Assembly (NCBI RefSeq): GCF_013276795.1
Contig: NZ_VMLR01000004.1
Span: 37,264-101,263 of the forward strand
DNA: 64,000 nt
Direction of reading: 5' to 3'
Origin: Streptococcus sp. 2342
GTDB lineage: Bacteria > Bacillota > Bacilli > Lactobacillales > Streptococcaceae
Program-made: the position numbers and the translations under genes
Notes under the pieces: generated by a model
What the model was told of the DNA's origin: nothing
The model's input: only the letters and a program-made list of their open reading frames with translations
The model's database searches: none
Shown here: piece after piece, positions 10,357 to 19,400 of the stretch
Numbering within the stretch: position 1 is the first letter of the stretch
Layout: each line of letters opens with the position of its first letter

Positions 10357-11542
10357 CTGGAAGGATAATTTGCGCATTGCCTGGTTTGGTAATTTTCTGA
10401 CAGGAGCCAGTATTTCTTTGGTTGTGCCCTTTATGCCCATTTTTGTGGAAAATCTAGGTGTTGGGAGTGAGCAAGCTGCTTTTTATGCAGGCTTGGCTAT
10501 TTCTGTATCTGCTATTTCCGCGGCGCTCTTTTCTCCTATCTGGGGAATCCTTGCTGACAAATACGGAAGAAAACCCATGATGATTCGAGCTGGACTTGCC
10601 ATGACCATTACTATGGGAGGCTTAGCCTTTGTCCCAAATATCTATTGGCTAATCTTTCTTCGTTTACTGAATGGTGTATTTGCAGGTTTTGTTCCTAATG
10701 CAACAGCCCTGATAGCCAGTCAGGTTCCCAAGGAGAAATCAGGCTCTGCCTTAGGTACTCTGTCTACAGGCGTAGTTGCAGGTACTCTAACTGGTCCTTT
10801 TATTGGTGGCTTTATCGCAGAATTATTTGGCATTCGTACGGTTTTCTTACTGGTTGGTAGTTTTTTATTTTTAGCTGCTATTTTGACTATTTGCTTTATC
10901 AAGGAAGATTTTCAACCAGTAGCCAAGGAAAGGGCTATTCCAACAAAGGAATTATTTACATCGGTCAAATATCCCTATCTTTTGGTCAATCTCTTTTTAA
11001 CCAGTTTTGTCATCCAATTTTCAGCCCAATCGATTGGTCCTATTTTGGCTCTTTATGTGCGTGACTTAGGGCAGACAGAGAATCTTCTTTTTGTATCTGG
11101 TTTGATTGTATCCAGTATGGGCTTTTCCAGTATGATGAGTGCGGGAGTTATGGGCAAGCTAGGTGACAAGGTGGGCAATCATCGTCTCTTGGTTGTCGCC
11201 CAGTTTTATTCAGTCATCATCTATCTCCTCTGCGCCAATGCTTCTAGCCCCCTCCAACTGGGACTCTATCGATTCCTCTTTGGCTTGGGAACCGGTGCGC
11301 TGATTCCCGGGGTCAATGCGCTACTCAGCAAAATGACTCCCAAAGCCGGCATTTCGAGGGTCTTTGCCTTCAATCAGGTATTCTTTTATCTGGGTGGTGT
11401 CGTTGGTCCTATGGCAGGTTCTGCAGTAGCAGGACAATTTGGCTACCATGCAGTCTTTTATGCGACAAGCCTTTGTGTTGCCTTTAGTTGTCTCTTTAAC
11501 CTGCTTCAATTTCGAACATTATTAAAAGTAAAGGAAATCTAG
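10343..11542 (+). CDS. pmrA: MFS multidrug efflux transporter PmrA
   Basis: A 399-residue major-facilitator transporter with about 12 transmembrane helices. The MFS motif A loop [13 protein letters not shown] is present near residues 70-82 and a related loop ([12 protein letters not shown]) at the start of the second half. The pneumococcal homologue PmrA is linked to efflux of fluoroquinolones and dyes. The ATG at 10343 follows GAGGGAGG and matches the family start ([17 protein letters not shown]). The stop overlaps the GTG start of rpmG by one base. Confidence 0.93.
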
Positions 11543-11691
11543 TGCGAGTAAAAATTAATCTCAAATGCTCCTCTTGTGGCAGTATCAATTACCTAACCAG
11601 TAAAAATTCAAAAACCCATCCAGACAAGATTGAGGTTTTAAAGTATTGTCCCAAGGAAAGAAAAGTAACCCTACATCTTGAATCTAAGTAG
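11542..11691 (+). CDS. rpmG: 50S ribosomal protein L33 (GTG start)
   Basis: This 49-residue gene starts at GTG, overlapping the pmrA stop as TAGTG. The protein has the L33 pattern ([29 protein letters not shown]). Zinc-type L33 normally carries two CxxC pairs; here the first pair (CSSC) is intact but the second is CPKE, so only three cysteines remain. The GTG start is chosen because L33 conservation begins there and the upstream ribosome site AAAGGAA lies inside pmrA. It precedes secG. Confidence 0.9.
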
Positions 11692-11697
11692 ATTTTA

Positions 11698-11706
11698 TGG
11701 TAAAAT
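11698..11706 (+). promoter_or_regulatory. Extended -10 promoter of secG-rnr
   Basis: TGGTAAAAT, about 25 bases before the secG start. Confidence 0.6.
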
Positions 11707-11730
11707 AATAAGGATTTTAAGGAGTTTGAT

Positions 11731-11964
11731 ATGTATAACCTATTATTAACCATTTTATTAGTATTATCTGTTGTGATTGTGATTGCGATTTTCATGCAAC
11801 CAACCAAAAACCAATCCAGCAATGTATTTGATGCCAGCTCAGGTGATTTGTTTGAACGCAGTAAAGCACGCGGTTTTGAAGCTGTAATGCAGCGTTTGAC
11901 AGGGATTTTAGTCTTTTTCTGGCTAGCCATTGCCTTAGCATTGACGGTATTATCAAGTAGATAA
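11731..11964 (+). CDS. secG: Preprotein translocase subunit SecG
   Basis: A 77-residue membrane protein with two helices (LLLTILLVLSVVIVIAIFM and the ILVFFWLAIALALTVL region) joined by a polar loop with SNVFDASSGDLF, as in SecG. It is the small auxiliary subunit of the SecYEG channel. The ribosome site AAGGAG precedes the ATG. It sits ahead of rnr and smpB, a common Firmicute order (secG-rnr-smpB). Confidence 0.92.
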   Translation: MYNLLLTILLVLSVVIVIAIFMQPTKNQSSNVFDASSGDLFERSKARGFEAVMQRLTGILVFFWLAIALALTVLSSR

Positions 11965-11973
11965 GAAAATAAT

Positions 11974-12007
11974 GGGCAGGACTAGGTCTTTGCCTCTTTT
12001 TATTTTT
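11974..12007 (+). terminator. Possible attenuating hairpin between secG and rnr
   Basis: GGGCA/TGCCT with inner GAC/GTC and bulges, followed by a T-rich run. Imperfect, so it may only attenuate. Confidence 0.45.
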
Positions 12008-12065
12008 AAAGGATGTTTGAGAAGGTTTTACAGTAAAAGAAAATTAAAAAATCTAGAAAGAAAAT

Positions 12066-14420
12066 ATGAAAGATAGAATAAAAGAATATTTACAAGATAA
12101 GGGAAGGGTGACTGTCAATGACTTGGCTCAAGCTTTGGGAAAAGACGGTTCCAAGGATTTTCGTGAGTTGATTAAAACCTTGTCCCTAATGGAAAGAAAG
12201 CACCAGATACGCTTTGAAGAAGATGGCAGTCTGACCTTGGAAGTTAAGAAAAAACATGAGATTACCCTCAAGGGGATTTTTCATGCCCATAAAAATGGCT
12301 TTGGCTTTGTCAGTCTGGAAGGGGAAGAGGACGACCTTTTTGTAGGAAAAAACGATGTCAACTATGCTATTGATGGTGATACCGTTGAGGTCGTCATCAA
12401 AAAAGTCGCTGACCGAAACAAGGGAACAGCAGCGGAAGCAAAAATTATTGATATCCTAGAACGTAGCTTAACAACCGTTGTCGGTCAAATAGTTCTGGAT
12501 CAGGAAAAACCTAAGTATGCTGGTTACATCCGTTCGAAAAACCAGAAAATCAGCCAACCGATTTATGTTAAGAAACCTGCCCTTAAACTAGAAGGAACAG
12601 AAGTTCTCAAGGTCTTTATCGACAAATACCCAAGCAAGAAACATGATTTCTTTGTCGCGAGCGTCCTTGATGTGGTGGGGCATTCAACGGATGTCGGAAT
12701 TGATGTCCTTGAAGTTTTGGAGTCTATGGACATTGTCTCAGAATTTCCAGATGCAGTTGTTAAGGAAGCAGAAAGTGTGCCGGATGCTCCGTCTCAAAAG
12801 GATATGGAAGGTCGTCTGGATCTAAGAGATGAGATTATCTTTACCATTGACGGTGCAGATGCCAAGGACTTGGATGATGCAGTGCATATCAAGGCCTTGA
12901 AAAATGGCAATCTGGAGCTTGGAGTTCACATCGCAGATGTTTCCTACTATGTGACCGAGGGTTCTGTCCTTGATAAGGAAGCCCTTAACCGTGCGACTTC
13001 AGTCTATGTGACAGACCGTGTGGTTCCAATGCTTCCAGAACGACTGTCAAATGGCATTTGCTCCCTTAATCCTCAAGTTGACCGTCTGACCCAGTCTGCC
13101 ATTATGGAGATTGATAAACATGGTCGTGTGGTCAACTACACTATTACACAAACGGTTATCAAGACCAGTTTTCGTATGACCTATAGTGATGTCAATGATA
13201 TCTTAGCAGGTGACGAGGAGAAGAGACAAGAGTATCAGAAAATTGTTCCTAGTATAGAACTTATGGCCAAGCTCCATGAAATTTTAGAAAACATGCGTGT
13301 GAAACGTGGAGCCCTCAATTTCGATACCAATGAAGCCAAGATTTTGGTTGATAAACAAGGTAAGCCTGTTGATATCGTTCTTCGTCAGCGTGGAATTGCC
13401 GAGCGCATGATTGAGTCCTTTATGTTGATGGCCAATGAAACAGTTGCCGAGCATTTTAGCAAGCTGGATTTGCCTTTTATCTATCGGATTCACGAGGAGC
13501 CTAAGGCTGAAAAGGTTCAAAAGTTTATTGATTATGCTTCGAGTTTTGGCTTGCGCATTTATGGAACTGCCAGTGAGATTAGCCAGGAGGCTCTCCAAGA
13601 CATCATGCGTGCTGTTGAGGGAGAACCTTATGCAGATGTATTGTCCATGATGCTTCTTCGCTCTATGCAGCAGGCTCGCTATTCGGAGCACAATCACGGC
13701 CACTATGGATTAGCGGCTGATTATTACACTCACTTTACCAGTCCGATTCGCCGTTATCCAGACCTTCTTGTTCACCGTATGATTCGTGATTACGGCCGTT
13801 CTAAGGAAATAGCAGAGCATTTTGAGCAAGTAATCCCAGAGATTGCAACCCAGTCCTCAAACCGTGAGCGTCGTGCTATCGAGGCCGAGCGTGAAGTCGA
13901 AGCCATGAAAAAGGCTGAGTATATGGAAGAATACGTGGGTGACGAGTACGATGCAGTTGTATCAAGTATTGTCAAATTCGGTCTCTTTGTCGAATTGCCA
14001 AACACAGTTGAAGGCTTGATTCACCTCACCAATCTACCTGAATTTTATCATTTCAATGAGCGTGATTTGACCCTTCGTGGGGAGAAATCAGGAACAACCT
14101 TCCGTGTAGGTCAACAAATTCGTATTCGCGTTGAAAGAGCTGATAAGATGACAGGTGAAATTGACTTCTCTTACATTCCAAGTGAGTTTGATGTGATCGA
14201 AAAAGGCTTGAAACAGTCTAATCGTAGTGACAGAGGGCGTGGTTCAAGTCGTCGTTCAGATAAGAAGGAAGACAAGAGAAAATCAGGACGCTCAAATGAT
14301 AAGCGCAAGCATTCACAAAAAGACAAGAAGAAAAAAGGAAAGAAACCTTTTTATAAGGAAGTAGCTAAGAAAGGAGTTAAGCATGGCAAAGGGCGAGGGA
14401 AAGGTCGTCGCACAAAATAA
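12066..14420 (+). CDS. rnr: Ribonuclease R
   Basis: A 784-residue processive 3'-5' exoribonuclease that degrades structured RNA and works with SmpB/tmRNA. In order: an N-terminal helix-turn-helix (residues 1-60), cold-shock RNA-binding domains ([17 protein letters not shown]), the RNB catalytic domain with Asp-rich [16 protein letters not shown] near residue 260, an S1 domain ([19 protein letters not shown]), and a lysine/arginine-rich tail. Its 3' end overlaps smpB by 38 bases, coupling the two partners. Confidence 0.97.
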
Positions 14421-14850
14421 AAAGGCGCGTCATGACTATACAATCGTAGATACGCTAGAGGCAGGGATGGTCCTGACTGGAACTGAAATCAAGAGTGTAC
14501 GAGCTGCTCGAATCAATCTCAAAGATGGCTTTGCCCAAGTAAAAAATGGAGAAGTCTGGTTGAGCAATGTTCACATCGCTCCTTACGAAGAGGGTAATAT
14601 CTGGAATCAAGAACCAGAACGCCGTCGCAAACTCTTACTCCATAAAAAGCAAATCCAAAAGTTGGAACAAGAGACTAAAGGAACAGGAATGACCCTGGTT
14701 CCCCTAAAAGTCTATATTAAAGATGGCTATGCCAAGCTCCTTTTAGGCCTAGCTAAAGGGAAGCATGACTACGACAAACGGGAGTCTATCAAACGTCGTG
14801 AACAAAATCGAGACATTGCGCGCGTGATGAAAGCTGTTAATCAGCGATAA
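14383..14850 (+). CDS. smpB: SsrA-binding protein SmpB
   Basis: A 155-residue tmRNA partner for trans-translation. The conserved OB-fold segments are [37 protein letters not shown] and LLLHKKQI, and the basic C-terminal tail has [17 protein letters not shown]. It begins inside the last codons of rnr. Length is typical. Confidence 0.97.
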
Positions 14851-14859
14851 AAAGAGGAA

Positions 14860-15726
14860 ATGAAAATGGAAAAATTAGTTGCCTATAAACGCATGCCTTT
14901 ATGGACTAAAGAAACCATGCCAGAGGCTGTTCAGCAGAAACACAATACCAAGGTTGGGACTTGGGGGAAAATTACTGTTTTGAAGGGAACTCTCAAGTTT
15001 ATTGAATTGACAGAGGATGGTGAGGTTCTAGCTGAACATCTCTTTGAAGCAGGAGCCGACAATCCCATGGCACAACCTCAAGCTTGGCATCGAGTGGAGG
15101 CTGCCACAGATGATGTGGAATGGTATTTGGAATTTTATTGTAAACCTGAGGATTATTTCCCTAAGAAATACAATACCAATCCTGTTCATTCAGAGGTTCT
15201 AGAGGCCATGCAGTCAGTAAAACCAGGGAAAGCCTTGGATTTGGGCTGTGGTCAAGGTCGTAATGCACTCTTTCTAGCCCAGCAAGGTTTCGATGTGACA
15301 GCTGTGGATCAAAATGAACTGGCCCTTGAAATCTTGCAAAGCATTGTTGAGCAGGAAGATTTGGACATGCCTGTTGGTCTTTACGATATCAATTCAGCTA
15401 GCATTGGTCAAGAGTATGATTTCATCGTATCGACAGTTGTTTTGATGTTTCTGCAAGCAGACCGCATTCCTGAAATTATCAAAAATATGCAGGAGAAAAC
15501 CGCGGTCGGTGGCTATAACCTTATCGTTTGTGCCATGGACACGGAGGATTATCCTTGCTCAGTTAACTTCCCATTCACCTTTAAGGAAGGCGAACTAGCG
15601 AACTATTACAAGGACTGGGAATTGGTCAAGTACAATGAAAATCCAGGCCATTTGCACCGTCGCGATGAGAATGGCAATCGTATTCAACTACGCTTTGCGA
15701 CCATGCTAGCTAAGAAAATCAAGTAA
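14860..15726 (+). CDS. tehB: Tellurite resistance methyltransferase TehB family
   Basis: A 288-residue two-part protein. The N-terminal ~95 residues form a small cupin-like domain (DUF1971 type; PLWTKETMPEAV, QPQAWHRVEA). The C-terminal part is a class I SAM-dependent methyltransferase with motif I ALDLGCGQGRNA near residue 125 and AVDQNELALEIL following. TehB homologues methylate tellurite or related oxyanions; the physiological substrate is unknown. It starts 10 bases after smpB (AGAGGAAATGAAA). A terminator follows, which is duplicated downstream of hicB. Confidence 0.88.
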   Translation: MKMEKLVAYKRMPLWTKETMPEAVQQKHNTKVGTWGKITVLKGTLKFIELTEDGEVLAEHLFEAGADNPMAQPQAWHRVEAATDDVEWYLEFYCKPEDYFPKKYNTNPVHSEVLEAMQSVKPGKALDLGCGQGRNALFLAQQGFDVTAVDQNELALEILQSIVEQEDLDMPVGLYDINSASIGQEYDFIVSTVVLMFLQADRIPEIIKNMQEKTAVGGYNLIVCAMDTEDYPCSVNFPFTFKEGELANYYKDWELVKYNENPGHLHRRDENGNRIQLRFATMLAKKIK

Positions 15727-15736
15727 ACATACATGA

Positions 15737-15769
15737 AGATTAGGAGAATTTCCTGATCTTTTTTCTTTT
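15737..15769 (+). terminator. tehB terminator
   Basis: GATTAGGA and TCCTGATC form an eight-base stem with one wobble pair, followed by TTTTTTCTTTTTT. The T-run merges with the ComX box. Confidence 0.8.
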
Positions 15770-15770
15770 T

Positions 15771-15778
15771 TACGAATA
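15771..15778 (+). promoter_or_regulatory. ComX (SigX) box, copy 1, upstream of hicA
   Basis: TACGAATA preceded by a T-run is the late-competence combox core used by the alternative sigma factor ComX. Here it lies 67 bases before the hicA ATG. Confidence 0.75.
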
Positions 15779-15793
15779 GATAAGATAGAAGAA

Positions 15794-15822
15794 TTGACAA
15801 AAATACGCATTATAAGTATAAT
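15794..15822 (+). promoter_or_regulatory. Sigma-A promoter of hicAB
   Basis: A perfect TTGACA (15794-15799) and a perfect TATAAT (15817-15822) with a 17-base spacer, about 23 bases before the hicA ATG. It would give strong constitutive expression unless repressed by HicB. Confidence 0.88.
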
Positions 15823-15845
15823 TTTAGCTAGAAAGGTGACCATAA

Positions 15846-16140
15846 ATGACAATCACAGGTAAGGAAATGGTAAAATTATACTCAATGAAAATCAAAGAGC
15901 AAACTAGGAAGCTGGCCGCAGGCTGTACTTGAGTACGGCAAGGATAAGCTGACGTGGTTTGAATTTGATTTTCGAAGAGTATTAGCTCTTGCAAATGGAT
16001 GGATTGAAGTACGTAAGAGAGGAAGTCATCATCATTTTAAGAAAGAAGGGGTTCCCTATCTTGTCACTATTCCAGTTCACGGTAATGAGGATTTAGGAAA
16101 AGGTCTAGAGAGAAAAATATTAAAAGATTTGGGATTATAG
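15846..16140 (+). pseudogene. hicA: HicA mRNA interferase toxin, disrupted by a BOX element
   Basis: Codons 1-11 read MTITGKEMVKL, the usual HicA start, and then run into BOX sequence with an in-frame TGA. The rest resumes at 15985 in another frame as LANGWIEVRKRGSHHHFKK onward, ending at 16140. Removing the 106 bases from 15879 to 15984 restores a 62-residue HicA with the catalytic GSHH histidine and the VTIPVH segment, the normal family length. The insert is not a multiple of three, so the toxin should be inactive. HicA is a double-stranded-RNA-binding-fold ribonuclease that cuts mRNA when HicB is absent. Confidence 0.92.
15877..15984 (+). repeat. BOX element (boxA-boxC, no boxB) inside hicA
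   Basis: It starts TACTCAATGAAAATCAAAGA and ends GATTTTCGAAGAGTAT, the inverted BOX termini, with a boxC-like CGGCAAGGATAAGCTGACG. No boxB unit is present, so this is a short form. A TA dinucleotide on both sides is consistent with a TA target duplication. Confidence 0.9.
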
Positions 16141-16167
16141 TTGATTTGGAAATTGTGGAGGTGTATT

Positions 16168-16545
16168 ATGCTAAAATCTTATCCTGCTATTTTTCATAAA
16201 GAAGGCACTGGATACTGGGTTGAATTTCCTGAATTTGGAGGCGGGACTGAAGGAGCAACGATTGAACTTGCAATGAAAAATGCTCGGGAAATGCTTGAGA
16301 GTGTTTTAGCTTCTTATATTGATGAAGGATTGGCTCTACCTACTCCTAGTGACATTTCTATGTTGAAAGCTTCTGATGGATTTGTGACTTTGATTCAGGT
16401 CAATCCCTTGCCTTTCGTAAAGAATAATAAAGCGATTCGAAAAAATGTTACGGTTCCAGAGTGGCTAGTCAGACTTGCAGATCGTGAGAAAGTGAACTAT
16501 TCTGAAGTGTTGACACAAGCTCTTGAAAGTCGCTTGCAACTCTAA
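16168..16545 (+). CDS. hicB: HicB antitoxin (now without functional HicA)
   Basis: A 125-residue protein with the two-part HicB layout. The N-terminal partly degraded RNase-H-like domain has YPAIFHKEGTGYWVEFPEF, then IELAMKNAREMLESVL. The C-terminal DNA-binding segment, probably ribbon-helix-helix, has NVTVPEWLVRLADREKVNYS. HicB normally neutralises HicA and represses the hicAB promoter. The ATG at 16168 is chosen because GTGGAGG precedes it; the upstream in-frame TTG at 16141 has no site. It lies 27 bases after the broken hicA and is followed by the second copy of the 46-bp repeat. Confidence 0.9.
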   Translation: MLKSYPAIFHKEGTGYWVEFPEFGGGTEGATIELAMKNAREMLESVLASYIDEGLALPTPSDISMLKASDGFVTLIQVNPLPFVKNNKAIRKNVTVPEWLVRLADREKVNYSEVLTQALESRLQL

Positions 16546-16562
16546 AATTATAGAGTGATGAA

Positions 16563-16596
16563 GATTAGGAAATTTCCTGATCTTTTTTCTTTTTTT
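16563..16596 (+). terminator. hicB terminator within repeat copy 2
   Basis: GATTAGGAAATTTCCTGATC folds back on itself, followed by TTTTTTCTTTTTTT. It is the same terminator as after tehB. Confidence 0.75.
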
Positions 16597-16603
16597 ACGA
16601 ATA
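16596..16603 (+). promoter_or_regulatory. ComX (SigX) box of coiA
   Basis: TACGAATA with upstream T-run, 21 bases before the coiA ATG, as expected for a late competence gene read by ComX polymerase. Confidence 0.85.
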
Positions 16604-16624
16604 ATATAGAAAAGGGGGAAAATC

Positions 16625-17578
16625 ATGTTTGTTGCGAGAGATGCTAGGGGAGAGTTGGTAAATGTGTTAGAGGATAAGCTGGAGAATCAAGCCTAAACCT
16701 GCCCAGCTTGTGCAGGTCAGCTCCGTTTGCGTCAAGGACCAAGTGTCCGGACCCATTTTGCACATAAATCTTTAAAAGACTGTGATTATTCCTCTGAAAA
16801 TGAAAGTCCAGAACACCTGTCCAATAAGGAAGTCCTCTATCATTGGTTGAAGACAGAGGCTGAGGTGCAATTAGAATACCCGCTTCCAGAGCTTAAACAG
16901 ATTGCAGATGTATTTGTAAATGGCAATCTAGCTTTAGAAGTTCAGTGTAGTCCCTTGCCTCAAAAAATTCTTAAAGAGCGTAGTGAGGGCTATCGTAGTC
17001 AGGGTTACCAAGTACTGTGGTTGCTGGGAGAAAAACTGTGGCTCAAGGAGCGATTGACTCGTCTACAACAAGGTTTTCTTTATTTCAGTCAAAATATGGG
17101 CTTTTATATTTGGGAAGTAGACAAGGGAAAACAGGTTTTAAGGCTTAAATACCTGATTTACCAGGATCTCCGAGGCAAACTCCATTATCAGATTAAGGAA
17201 TTTCCCTATGGTCAGGCTAGTCTACTGGAGATATTGCGTCTTCCCTATAAGAAACAAAAAATATCTCATTTTACAGTTTCTGAGGATAAGGACATCTGTC
17301 GCTATATCCGGCAACAATTGTATTATCAAAATCCTTTTTGGATGAAAGAACAAGCAGAAGCCTATCAAAAGGGAGAGAATATCCTGACTTATGAGCTAAA
17401 AGCATGGTATCCCCAAATTAGACCACTAGTGGGCAAATTTTTCCAGATTGAACAAGACTTGAATAGCTATTATCAGCACTTTTTCACCTATTATCAAGAA
17501 AATCCTCAAAATGATTGGCAAAAGCTCTATCCACCAGCCTTTTATCAGCAATATTTCTTGAAAAATATGGTAGAATAG
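16625..17578 (+). pseudogene. coiA: Competence protein CoiA with nonsense codon 24
   Basis: The frame from the ATG at 16625 reads MFVARDARGELVNVLEDKLE, then NQA, then TAA at 16694-16696, then TCPACAGQLRLRQGPSVRTH and on to 17578. Ignoring the stop, the product is 317 residues, the usual CoiA length. The N-terminal CPAC zinc-finger-like motif, HFAHK and the nuclease-like segment IADVFVNGNLALEVQCS are all present. CoiA is a late competence protein needed for recombination of incoming DNA. Only codon 24 is broken. A TTG at 16727 could start a shorter form, but it would lack the CPAC motif. A sequencing error or suppression cannot be excluded. Confidence 0.9.
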
Positions 17579-17596
17579 AAAGGATGGAGGAATCTA

Positions 17597-19399
17597 ATGG
17601 TATTACAAAGACATGAAATAAATGAAAAAGATACATGGGATCTATCAACGATCTACCCAACTGACCAGGCTTGGGAAGAAGCCTTAAAAGATTTAACAGA
17701 ACAATTGGAGACAGTAGGCCAGTATGAAGGCCATCTCCTAGATAGTGCGGATAGCCTACTCGAAATCACTGAAGTTTCTCTTGAAATGGAACGCCATATG
17801 GAGAAGCTTTACGTTTATGCTCATATGAAAAATGACCAGGATACACGTGAAGCCAAGTACCAAGAGTACTATGCCAAGGCCATGACTCTCTACAGTCAGC
17901 TAGACCAAGCCTTTTCATTCTATGAACCTGAATTTATGGAAATCAGTGAAAAGCAGTATGCTGACTTTTTAGAAGCTCAACCAAAATTGCAGGTTTATCA
18001 ACACTATTTCGACAAGCTTTTGCAAGGTAAGGAACACGTTCTATCACAACGTGAAGAAGAATTATTGGCTGGAGCTGGAGAAATCTTTGGTTCAGCAAGT
18101 GAAACCTTCGCTATCTTGGACAATGCGGATATTGTGTTCCCTTATGTTCTTGACGATGATGGTAAGGAAGTTCAGCTATCTCATGGGACTTACACACGTT
18201 TGATGGAGTCTAAAAATCGTGAGGTGCGTCGTGGTGCCTATCAAGCTCTTTATGCGACTTATCAACAATTCCAACATACCTATGCTAAAACCTTGCAAAC
18301 CAATGTTAAGGTTCAAAACTACCGTGCCAAAGTTCGCAATTACAAGAGTGCTCGTCATGCAGCCCTAGCAGCCAATTTTGTTCCAGAAAGTGTTTATGAC
18401 AATTTAGTAGCAGCAGTTCGCAAGCATTTACCCCTCTTGCATCGTTACCTTGAACTTCGTTCAAAAATCTTGGGAATTTCAGATCTCAAGATGTACGATG
18501 TCTACACACCACTTTCATCTGTTGAATATAGTTTTACCTACCAAGAAGCCTTGAAAAAGGCAGAAGATGCCTTGGCAGTCTTGGGTGAGGATTACTTGAG
18601 CCGTGTTAAACGTGCCTTTAGTGAGCGTTGGATTGACGTTTATGAAAATCAAGGCAAGCGTTCAGGGGCTTACTCTGGTGGTTCTTACGATACCAATGCC
18701 TTTATGCTTCTTAACTGGCAGGACAATTTGGACAATCTCTTTACTCTTGTTCATGAAACAGGTCACAGTATGCATTCAAGCTATACTCGTGAAACGCAAC
18801 CTTATGTTTACGGAGATTATTCGATCTTCTTGGCTGAGATTGCCTCAACGACCAATGAAAATATCTTGACGGAGAAATTATTGGAAGAAGTGGAAGACGA
18901 CGCAACGCGCTTTGCTATCCTCAATAACTTCCTAGATGGTTTCCGTGGAACAGTTTTCCGCCAAACTCAATTTGCTGAGTTTGAACACGCCATTCACCAA
19001 GCGGATCAAAATGGTCAAGTCTTGACAAGCGATTTCCTAAATAAACTCTACGCAGACTTGAACCAAGAGTATTATGGTTTGAGTAAGGAAGACAATCCTG
19101 AAATCCAATACGAGTGGGCACGCATTCCACACTTCTACTATAACTACTATGTATACCAATATTCAACAGGCTTTGCAGCAGCCTCAGCCTTGGCTGAAAA
19201 GATTGTCCATGGTAGTCAAGAAGACCGTGACCGCTATATCGACTACCTCAAGGCAGGTAAGTCTGACTATCCACTCAATGTCATGAGAAAAGCTGGTGTT
19301 GATATGGAGAAGGAAGACTACCTCAACGATGCCTTTGCAGTCTTCGAACGTCGTTTAAATGAGTTTGAAGCCCTTGTTGAAAAATTGGGATTGGCATAA
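17597..19399 (+). CDS. pepF: Oligoendopeptidase F family protein
   Basis: A 600-residue cytoplasmic M3 metallopeptidase that trims oligopeptides. The zinc signature HETGH is at H386-E387-H390, with the downstream Glu ligand in [11 protein letters not shown]. The N-terminal helical lid domain and the characteristic [10 protein letters not shown] near the C-terminus are present. The ribosome site GGATGGAGG lies before the ATG. The O-methyltransferase gene starts one base after the stop, so the two are coupled. The homologue beside coiA in pneumococcus is also called PepB. Confidence 0.94.
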   Translation: MVLQRHEINEKDTWDLSTIYPTDQAWEEALKDLTEQLETVGQYEGHLLDSADSLLEITEVSLEMERHMEKLYVYAHMKNDQDTREAKYQEYYAKAMTLYSQLDQAFSFYEPEFMEISEKQYADFLEAQPKLQVYQHYFDKLLQGKEHVLSQREEELLAGAGEIFGSASETFAILDNADIVFPYVLDDDGKEVQLSHGTYTRLMESKNREVRRGAYQALYATYQQFQHTYAKTLQTNVKVQNYRAKVRNYKSARHAALAANFVPESVYDNLVAAVRKHLPLLHRYLELRSKILGISDLKMYDVYTPLSSVEYSFTYQEALKKAEDALAVLGEDYLSRVKRAFSERWIDVYENQGKRSGAYSGGSYDTNAFMLLNWQDNLDNLFTLVHETGHSMHSSYTRETQPYVYGDYSIFLAEIASTTNENILTEKLLEEVEDDATRFAILNNFLDGFRGTVFRQTQFAEFEHAIHQADQNGQVLTSDFLNKLYADLNQEYYGLSKEDNPEIQYEWARIPHFYYNYYVYQYSTGFAAASALAEKIVHGSQEDRDRYIDYLKAGKSDYPLNVMRKAGVDMEKEDYLNDAFAVFERRLNEFEALVEKLGLA

Positions 19400-19400
19400 G

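Larger units (their letters stand above)
15733..15778 (+). repeat. 46-bp direct repeat, copy 1 (terminator plus ComX box)
   Basis: This copy matches 16558-16603 base for base except for one single-base gap in each copy. It contains the tehB terminator and ends with the ComX box TACGAATA. Together the two copies bracket the hicAB locus. Confidence 0.92.
16558..16603 (+). repeat. 46-bp direct repeat, copy 2 (terminator plus ComX box)
   Basis: Second copy of 15733-15778, differing by one single-base gap in each copy. It supplies the hicB terminator (GATTAGGAAATTTCCTGATC with T-run) and the coiA combox. Confidence 0.92.

Noticed and set aside
16727..17578. CoiA taken as an intact shorter gene starting at TTG
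   Set aside because: The upstream combox, ATG and 23 conserved codons show the real start is 16625; the TTG lacks a ribosome site and would drop the CPAC motif.
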